Assembly (NCBI GenBank): GCA_947489175.1
Contig: CANLED010000030.1
Location: 1 to 12,293 of the forward strand
Length of the DNA: 12,293 bases
Origin: Chitinophagaceae bacterium
GTDB taxonomy: Bacteria; Bacteroidota; Bacteroidia; Chitinophagales; Chitinophagaceae
Direction: 5' to 3'
A program made the translations under genes and the position numbers. The notes under the pieces are model-generated. The model had not been told where the DNA came from. It did no database searches and saw only the letters and a program-made list of their open reading frames with translations. Shown here in pieces: positions 7,560-12,293 of this stretch. How positions within the stretch are numbered: position 1 is the stretch's first letter; every line of letters begins with the position of its first letter.

Positions 7560-8027
7560 TTATCCGCCAATAGGTATTTTGAAAGAAAATTCAGATGGAG
7601 GAAGACAAAGTTCATCGTTACAAACCATAAACTCAACCTTTCCATTCAAATTAGTTTTGGCTTTAGTATTTACCCGCACAATTTGGATAAAAGTGGCGGT
7701 TTTTTCATAATAATTTACATTGCCATCCCAAGCATCTTCCCTTTTTGTAATTTTTTTTCCTTGCTCAAGAACCTTTCCTGATAAAGTCAACAATGGATTT
7801 GGTATAAAACTAAAGGTTGTTGGTAACGGACCTTCAACGCCTGCAACTTGAGCATACATATGGTAGTTTCCTGCAATGGTTGCAGTGATGCGAACTTCAT
7901 ACATTTTATCGCCCATTTTTTTCGCTGAGGATGCCCAACTAACTTGTTTTCCAGAGCCTACTTGAGCTGATGATGACATTGGTAAACTCATCATCAACAT
8001 AAATGCAAACACAATATTTTTATACAT
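7560..8027 (-). CDS. Periplasmic DsbD alpha-domain-like protein with intact cysteine pair
   Basis: A 155-residue exported protein: signal peptide MYKNIVFAFMLMMSLPMSSSA (cleavage after about residue 21, before QVG), then one domain like the N-terminal periplasmic domain of DsbD. The key motif is VCNDELCLPP (135-144), with C136 and C141. In E. coli nDsbD the corresponding cysteines are C103 and C109 before YPP; here the spacing is one residue shorter. The protein is paralogous to residues about 21-152 of the DsbD encoded 16 bp downstream: both share QVS near the start, a (S)KK motif, similar length and an identically spaced end up to the IPI motif. Inference: it is a free-standing electron carrier that takes electrons from DsbD and hands them to periplasmic substrates, replacing the cysteine-less domain fused to DsbD. 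It begins 9 bp after purQ. The fold assignment is good; the exact partner is not shown. Confidence 0.85.
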   Translation of the reverse strand: MYKNIVFAFMLMMSLPMSSSAQVGSGKQVSWASSAKKMGDKMYEVRITATIAGNYHMYAQVAGVEGPLPTTFSFIPNPLLTLSGKVLEQGKKITKREDAWDGNVNYYEKTATFIQIVRVNTKAKTNLNGKVEFMVCNDELCLPPSEFSFKIPIGG

Positions 8028-8036
8028 AAAATTAAT

Positions 8037-8720
8037 TTAAGCGTTTATGAGCTCATTTACGGCATTCAGAAATAGTGTTTGAAATACAATCCTTCCATCA
8101 GTGTTATGCAGCTTTTCTGCACAAGCCCTTTCTGGATGTGGCATCATGCCAAAAACATTTCTTTCTTTATTGCAGATTCCAGCAATATTTTCAGCAGCAC
8201 CATTCGGATTGGATTCTTTCGTAACATTTCCTTCGCTGTCGCAATATCGATAAATAATTTGATTGTTATTTTTCAATTCAAGCAACGTGCTTTCATTGGC
8301 ATAATAGCGACCCTCTCCATGGGCAATTGGTATCATAAGAGGTTGATGTTCGTTTCCAATGATGAACAAGTTTTTACAAATAAATTGTTGGTTTTCATTC
8401 TTCAACAACACACCTGGCAACAAACCTGATTCACATAAAATCTGAAACCCGTTGCAAACACCAAGCACTTTGCCGCCACGTTTGGCAAATTCAATGGTTT
8501 CTTGCATCATCGGGCTGAAGCGAGCAATAGCACCACAACGTAAATAATCCCCAAAAGAAAATCCTCCTGGTAAAATAATGCAGTCATCTGTAGTAAAAGC
8601 AGATAAATCATTGTCTTTATGCCATAATGCAATAACCTCTTGCCCTAAATCATCCCTTAATGCTCCAATCATATCCTGATCACAATTGGATCCAGGGAAA
8701 ACCACAACGCCAAATTTCAT
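8037..8720 (-). CDS. purQ: Phosphoribosylformylglycinamidine synthase, glutaminase subunit PurQ
   Basis: PurQ hydrolyses glutamine and channels ammonia to PurL for the fourth step of de novo purine synthesis (FGAR to FGAM), in the cytoplasm. The 227-residue protein is a full-length class I glutamine amidotransferase. It begins VVVFPGSNCDQD (5-16), has the oxyanion region ILPGGFSFGDYLRCGAIA (49-66), the nucleophile C89 in GVCNGFQIL (87-95) and the catalytic pair H195/E197 in MMPHPERA (192-199). A separate PurQ means that PurL should be of the small type, with PurS completing the complex, rather than the large single-chain enzyme; neither purL nor purS is in this window. It starts 62 bp after the DUF6427-like gene, with a -7-like box in between, and is followed after 9 bp by the DsbD-alpha gene. 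Confidence 0.97.
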   Translation of the reverse strand: MKFGVVVFPGSNCDQDMIGALRDDLGQEVIALWHKDNDLSAFTTDDCIILPGGFSFGDYLRCGAIARFSPMMQETIEFAKRGGKVLGVCNGFQILCESGLLPGVLLKNENQQFICKNLFIIGNEHQPLMIPIAHGEGRYYANESTLLELKNNNQIIYRYCDSEGNVTKESNPNGAAENIAGICNKERNVFGMMPHPERACAEKLHNTDGRIVFQTLFLNAVNELINA

Positions 8721-8737
8721 GTTTGTTCTGTTTGATG

Positions 8738-8745
8738 CAAATTTA
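8738..8745 (-). promoter_or_regulatory. Possible -7 element of a promoter for purQ and the dsb genes
   Basis: The minus strand reads TAAATTTG, a full match to TAnnTTTG, 17 bp before the purQ ATG in the widest gap (62 bp) of the five-gene run. The expected TTTG near 8765-8768 is not evident; that region reads caat/cacaat. The site suggests that purQ and the two dsb genes can be transcribed separately from the upstream pair, but the upstream half of the promoter is weak. Confidence 0.42.
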
Positions 8746-8782
8746 TAACCTTTCTTTGAATGTGATTGTGTTAACCACTACT

Positions 8783-9748
8783 TTAACCCAAGAAACAGAG
8801 GAATATTAACAGCATGAGAAGCAGATTTGGCCAAAAATATTTTTTGCTTGATAGAAATAGCGGTGTTATCAAGAAACCGCTTGGGATTACCAGCAGATAA
8901 AGTGTAAAAGGGAAGTTTACCAAAGAGAGAAAATTGATTACTACTGCACAAATAAATAAAACGAACATCACTGTATATGTTTTTCGGCCTTGAATAAGCA
9001 TTTTGCTTACCAATCTATTTGATCTTAAAATCCCTAAAAGGGGCATCAAAAGAAAAAAAGCGATTTTTACCCAACTTAAAATGTCTAATTGAGGGAATGT
9101 TATGCTAAATTTTATCTGCTGAAAAATCGTTGTTTGTGAAAAGTTTGAACTTAGGTACAAAATGGAAACTAAAAAATAAAAGGGCAACACCAGTCCTGTA
9201 ACGGCCAGCATGATTTCACGCAGGGAGGTTGGCCGCATGATAATCAATGAAATGAATAACCAAATACACAAAGGCAAGTAGCTGATGCTGAAACATGTTA
9301 TTGCTCCTGTAAAAAAATAGGCAATTAAGATGGAGTTATTAACCTTTTCTTTTTTATATACCGAAAGAATATTTGAGATTGATAGCAACAGCATCCCATT
9401 GATGCTCAGCATGTATGATTGATAATGGAGTGGAACCAATGAAGTCATTAACACATAACCTAAGGCAGGTAAAAAACCTGGGCGGTCGAAAATTTTCTGG
9501 TCATTTATTATCTTGTTGAAAAATAAAGATTCAATAACTACTATTGCGGTTGATGCTAATAAATTTAAAACAACCGGTTTTTCAAAAAAACCTCCTGTTA
9601 TTTGCAGAAAATTAAGCAAATACAATTTGTTGTCTATTAACAAGGTTGTATGCCAACCTGATGTTGTGATGCTATAATAGGGAATTGCTGCTATGATTAC
9701 AAGCAACATAATGGCTATTGGATGGCTATTCTTAAAAAGTCTTATCAC
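8783..9748 (-). CDS. Polytopic inner-membrane protein, DUF6427-like
   Basis: A 321-residue protein that is almost entirely hydrophobic, with about nine or ten predicted membrane segments, for example around residues 12-28, 56-76, 92-108, 112-130, 140-170, 178-200, 226-244, 258-298 and 308-321. The opening MIRLFKNSHPIAI followed at once by a membrane helix resembles the Bacteroidota DUF6427 family, which I recognise by pattern only. No catalytic motif is evident, and function is unknown. The start codon is GTG (9748-9746): the next in-frame Met is residue 14, inside the first helix, which would remove the basic N-terminus. The gene follows the secreted 509-residue protein after 10 bp, so the pair is probably an operon and may work together at the envelope. 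Alternative possibilities include a polysaccharide- or lipid-handling membrane protein, but nothing in the sequence settles this. Confidence 0.72.
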   Translation of the reverse strand: MIRLFKNSHPIAIMLLVIIAAIPYYSITTSGWHTTLLIDNKLYLLNFLQITGGFFEKPVVLNLLASTAIVVIESLFFNKIINDQKIFDRPGFLPALGYVLMTSLVPLHYQSYMLSINGMLLLSISNILSVYKKEKVNNSILIAYFFTGAITCFSISYLPLCIWLFISLIIMRPTSLREIMLAVTGLVLPFYFLVSILYLSSNFSQTTIFQQIKFSITFPQLDILSWVKIAFFLLMPLLGILRSNRLVSKMLIQGRKTYTVMFVLFICAVVINFLSLVNFPFTLYLLVIPSGFLITPLFLSSKKYFWPNLLLMLLIFLCFLG

Positions 9749-9758
9749 TGTTTAGGTA

Positions 9759-11288
9759 TCAGAATTCTAGTTTTGCAAAGCAAATATAGTTCTTGTACAT
9801 GCAGGGTAAAATTATTTGTCTCAACCCTACCTGTTTACCAAACTTTGGAAGAAAATCATAGTCTCTGCTTAGGTTTTTTAATGTCGGTTGCCTTTTTAAT
9901 TTTCCATCGCCATCAATCGTTGCACTGTTCAAAAGCAATTCCCTTTTTTCTTTTTGATTGAACAAAAACCGAAGCTCATTGCCAGTATTAAACAACACAA
10001 ATGAAATGTATGAATCAGTATTGTCGTCATACTGGGTTTTTCTGATGGTATTGCTCCATTGAAGTTTGCCATCAGATCCAAAGAAAAAAACCATGATGTT
10101 CTCTGACGAATGTCTAATTAAGTTATTTTGACTAAATCGGTTAAATGGATCGTACATACCACCATAACTCATGCGGTTTAGTGGACTATAATATCCAAAA
10201 TCATAGGGATACATCATGCTGTTTCCATATAAATAATCAAACCTATTCCATGAATTGGCTTTCGACGAGCTGAAATAAGATTCAGAGGTAATTACAAAGC
10301 CACCATCCTGAGTTGGAATAATTTGTCTGATAAAATGGTCGTTGAATGCTGTCTTTAATGAACCATTTTCTCCTTTCGCATCTAACCTTAAGCTGTCATT
10401 AAATTGAAAACTCGTTTCCTTTACAATCTCTTGGTTTTTTTTATCCCAAATGATTGAATACAAACCATCAATGTTACCCCTCTTCTGCTTATAGTACAAT
10501 GATGTTGCTACAATGCGTTTGTTGTAGTTGTCAAACTTTAGCTTTACTTCATCCAAAGTTTTGTCTTTTAGTTGTAGCGTAATGACAATCGGTTTGTTTT
10601 GATCTGCTTTTTTATATATCAAATCAAGCTTGTTGATATACTCCCTGCTGCCGGTTCTTCCGCACCTGCCAAAAATAAAATCTCCATCATTATCTACCAA
10701 GAAATCTGTAAATGACCACTCCCTGTCATTCGTCTGTAAATTGAATCCGCTTTTGTTAATCAAACTCATTTGATTATCATACAAGAGGGAAGTTATTTCA
10801 TAATTCCTCTCATGTTGGCGTTTAACTTTGAAAATCATAATCTTTTTCTTGTCATCACTGTTTATTACACTGTAGATTTTGTTTTCTCCTAATCCCTGCG
10901 TTTGAGTTGTGTCCAAATCAACTGGGTCTGTCATTAACTTTCCATCGCCATTGATTTTTACCATGCTACAATGAAGTATATTTCTTTTTTGATATTGATA
11001 AATCATGTAGCAAAAGTCTGGGTAAGAAATAAATTCCACATTAACCACCCTGTCTGGAAGAAAGTCTAACCTGATTCTGTTTTTCATAACCATCTCATTG
11101 TCATAAATACAGATGTCATGTCGATTTTTGAAGTTTTTATACACATTGTAATTGCCTCCAACCTTTCCTATAATCTCAAAGTTCATGTCTCTGAGGTCTT
11201 CTTTGTCGATCACTGAATAGGAAATCTTTTGTGCAGATAGCATTCCGTGCATTAAAACCAACAATAATATGAGGATTGTATTTTTCAT
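9759..11288 (-). CDS. Secreted protein of unknown function, possibly beta-propeller-like
   Basis: I do not recognise this 509-residue protein. It has a clear signal peptide, MKNTILILLLVLMHGMLSA with likely cleavage before Q20, and no further membrane helix. The mature part is rich in beta-forming residues and aromatic amino acids. Short Asp-Gly turns recur: KINGDGKL (111-118), VDNDGDFIFG (198-207), TQDGGFVI (326-333), GSDGKLQW (404-411) and TIDGDGKL (457-464). Such turns at irregular 60-130 residue spacing suggest, but do not prove, a beta-propeller. A Tyr/Met/Gly/Pro/Asn-rich stretch at about 355-388 is unlike the rest and may be a surface loop or an insertion. There is no T9SS-type C-terminal sorting domain, as the chain ends AKLEF, and no lipobox, so it is probably periplasmic. 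It is the first gene of the five-gene minus-strand run, 10 bp upstream of the DUF6427-like gene, and divergent from kup. Confidence 0.78.
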   Translation of the reverse strand: MKNTILILLLVLMHGMLSAQKISYSVIDKEDLRDMNFEIIGKVGGNYNVYKNFKNRHDICIYDNEMVMKNRIRLDFLPDRVVNVEFISYPDFCYMIYQYQKRNILHCSMVKINGDGKLMTDPVDLDTTQTQGLGENKIYSVINSDDKKKIMIFKVKRQHERNYEITSLLYDNQMSLINKSGFNLQTNDREWSFTDFLVDNDGDFIFGRCGRTGSREYINKLDLIYKKADQNKPIVITLQLKDKTLDEVKLKFDNYNKRIVATSLYYKQKRGNIDGLYSIIWDKKNQEIVKETSFQFNDSLRLDAKGENGSLKTAFNDHFIRQIIPTQDGGFVITSESYFSSSKANSWNRFDYLYGNSMMYPYDFGYYSPLNRMSYGGMYDPFNRFSQNNLIRHSSENIMVFFFGSDGKLQWSNTIRKTQYDDNTDSYISFVLFNTGNELRFLFNQKEKRELLLNSATIDGDGKLKRQPTLKNLSRDYDFLPKFGKQVGLRQIILPCMYKNYICFAKLEF

Positions 11289-11425
11289 TTTTTCTATTTC
11301 TTCATTAAAATTAAGAGAACACTTCCAAAGAATCTTTTATCTGGGCTCTTTTCTCTAAAACCAATTCTTTTTTTATGGTAATTTTAATTTTTTAATGCTT
11401 TTAGAAAACAACAAATATTTTCATC

Positions 11426-11433
11426 TAGCTTTG
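11426..11433 (+). promoter_or_regulatory. Possible -7 element for kup
   Basis: TAGCTTTG matches TAnnTTTG and lies 47 bp before the kup ATG, giving a leader of about 40 nt. The upstream half is poor: TTAG at 11401-11404, 21 bp away, or TTTT just before it. The candidate sits in the 192-bp gap between divergent genes. No convincing promoter was seen for the opposite gene at 11288. Confidence 0.35.
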
Positions 11434-11480
11434 TTGTGCCATTTTTCGGCAATTTAATTTCTGCTACAGTGAGTAAAAAC

Positions 11481-12293
11481 ATGAACAAAGTAACCGGTGC
11501 TGGGTTACTGATAGCCTTAGGGATAATTTATGGAGATATTGGTACATCTCCTCTTTACGTTTTCAGCGCTATAATAAACGGTAGAGTAATTAGCGAGGAG
11601 TTGATTTTAGGGGGTATCTCCTGTATTTTCTGGACACTCACTTTGCAAACTACAGTGAAGTATGTTATTTTAACCCTTCGGGCTGATAACCGGGGTGAAG
11701 GTGGCATATTTTCTCTTTATACCTTGGTCCGCAGAAGAAAAAAATGGCTTGTTGCTCCAGCCATGATTGGGGGAGCTGCTCTCCTTGCGGATGGAATGAT
11801 TACTCCGCCCATATCAGTTACATCTGCTGTGGAAGGACTTACACAGCTACCAAGATTCGCCCAAATTCAAGAGATACAAATCGTTTACATCGTTTTGGGA
11901 ATTTTAGCTGTATTATTTTTTATGCAGCAGTTTGGTACTGCTGCTATTGGAAAGCTTTTTGGACCTGTTATGTTCATCTGGTTTGGCATGCTTGCTGTTT
12001 TGGGTATCATGAACCTATCAACTGATTGGAATGTACTCAAAGCTTTTAGCCCCCACTATGCTGTTAACTTGTTGGTTAACTATCCCAAAGGATTTTGGCT
12101 TTTAGGTGCCGTATTTCTCTGTACAACAGGTGCGGAGGCTTTGTATTCTGACTTAGGCCATTGTGGGAAAAATAACATTAGATATTCTTGGATAGCTGTT
12201 AAAGTATGTTTGATCCTGAATTATTTAGGTCAAGGCGCTTACTTACTTACGCAAAATGGAAAACTTTTCGCCAATACCACCCTCATGAAGGAG
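11481..12293 (+). CDS. kup: Kup-type potassium uptake transporter, N-terminal 271 residues (3' end beyond window)
   Basis: Inner-membrane K+ uptake protein of the KUP/HAK/KT family, thought to be driven by proton symport. The visible 271 codons contain GIIYGDIGTSPLYVF (14-28) in the first helix, RADNRGEGGIFSLY (67-80), LLADGMITPPISVTSAVEGL (101-120) and TGAEALYSDLGHCGKNNIRYSW (216-237), all near-diagnostic family motifs. Full-length members have about 620-700 residues, including a cytoplasmic C-terminal domain not seen here. The ATG at 11481 places the hydrophobic helix directly at the N-terminus, as usual. An in-frame GTG at 11469 would add four residues (MSKN) and cannot be excluded. The gene is divergent from the secreted-protein gene, and no c-di-AMP riboswitch-like structure is evident upstream. 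Confidence 0.97.
   Translation, partial: MNKVTGAGLLIALGIIYGDIGTSPLYVFSAIINGRVISEELILGGISCIFWTLTLQTTVKYVILTLRADNRGEGGIFSLYTLVRRRKKWLVAPAMIGGAALLADGMITPPISVTSAVEGLTQLPRFAQIQEIQIVYIVLGILAVLFFMQQFGTAAIGKLFGPVMFIWFGMLAVLGIMNLSTDWNVLKAFSPHYAVNLLVNYPKGFWLLGAVFLCTTGAEALYSDLGHCGKNNIRYSWIAVKVCLILNYLGQGAYLLTQNGKLFANTTLMKE

Noticed and set aside
8079..8429. Plus-strand open frame of 116 codons opposite purQ
   Set aside because: It is antisense to the conserved second half of purQ, with no recognisable domain or promoter.
11744..12025. Plus-strand open frame of 93 codons, Cys/Trp-rich
   Set aside because: It is an alternate frame within kup; the kup frame has all the family motifs.
1..12293. CRISPR array, toxin-antitoxin pair, phage defence genes, insertion sequences, tRNA genes, riboswitches
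   Set aside because: I looked on both strands for direct repeats, terminal inverted repeats, transposase or nuclease motifs and cloverleaf or riboswitch cores and found none. The intergenic gaps are short (at most 271 bp), AT-rich and explained by promoters and terminators.

Overview
The window looks like chromosomal DNA from a member of the Bacteroidota, probably of the Chitinophagia/Sphingobacteriia/Saprospiria type. The evidence is AT-rich DNA, starts without Shine-Dalgarno sequences but with A-rich leaders, sites matching the Bacteroidota housekeeping promoter (TTTG, about 19 bp, TAnnTTTG), a stand-alone ECF sigma factor, a Tat-exported sugar isomerase/epimerase and a Bacteroidota-type DUF6427-like membrane protein. 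There are no tRNA or rRNA genes, CRISPR arrays, insertion sequences or phage genes.

Layout. Bases 1-755 (minus) hold the first 251 codons of an NRAMP-related metal transporter that runs off the left edge. An 18-bp-stem terminator at 833-874 separates it from a Tat-signal TIM-barrel sugar isomerase/epimerase (892-1797, minus), which lies downstream of uvrA (1886-4708, minus). A 271-bp divergent gap carries a consensus promoter (4857-4887) for an ECF sigma factor (4980-5564, plus), closed by a strong intrinsic terminator at 5597-5622. From 11288 down to 5621 five minus-strand genes follow each other with gaps of 9-62 bp: a secreted protein of unknown function, a polytopic DUF6427-like protein (GTG start), purQ, a small periplasmic DsbD-alpha-like protein, and a full-length DsbD. 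On the plus strand from 11481 a Kup potassium transporter begins and is cut by the right edge after 271 codons.

How the genes work together. The clearest functional unit is the pair at 5621-8027. DsbD moves electrons from cytoplasmic thioredoxin across the inner membrane to periplasmic proteins. Its own N-terminal domain appears to have lost the redox cysteine pair, while the small upstream protein is a paralogue of that domain and keeps a cysteine pair. The simplest reading is a split relay in which the separate protein is the outgoing electron carrier. Placement of purQ in the same run is probably incidental, and a -7-like box just before purQ suggests it can be transcribed on its own. The other genes are ordinary housekeeping or transport genes. 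I see no evidence for a wholly new multi-gene system. The items most worth follow-up are the split DsbD, the altered metal-binding motifs of the NRAMP-related transporter, and the unrecognised secreted protein next to the DUF6427-like gene.
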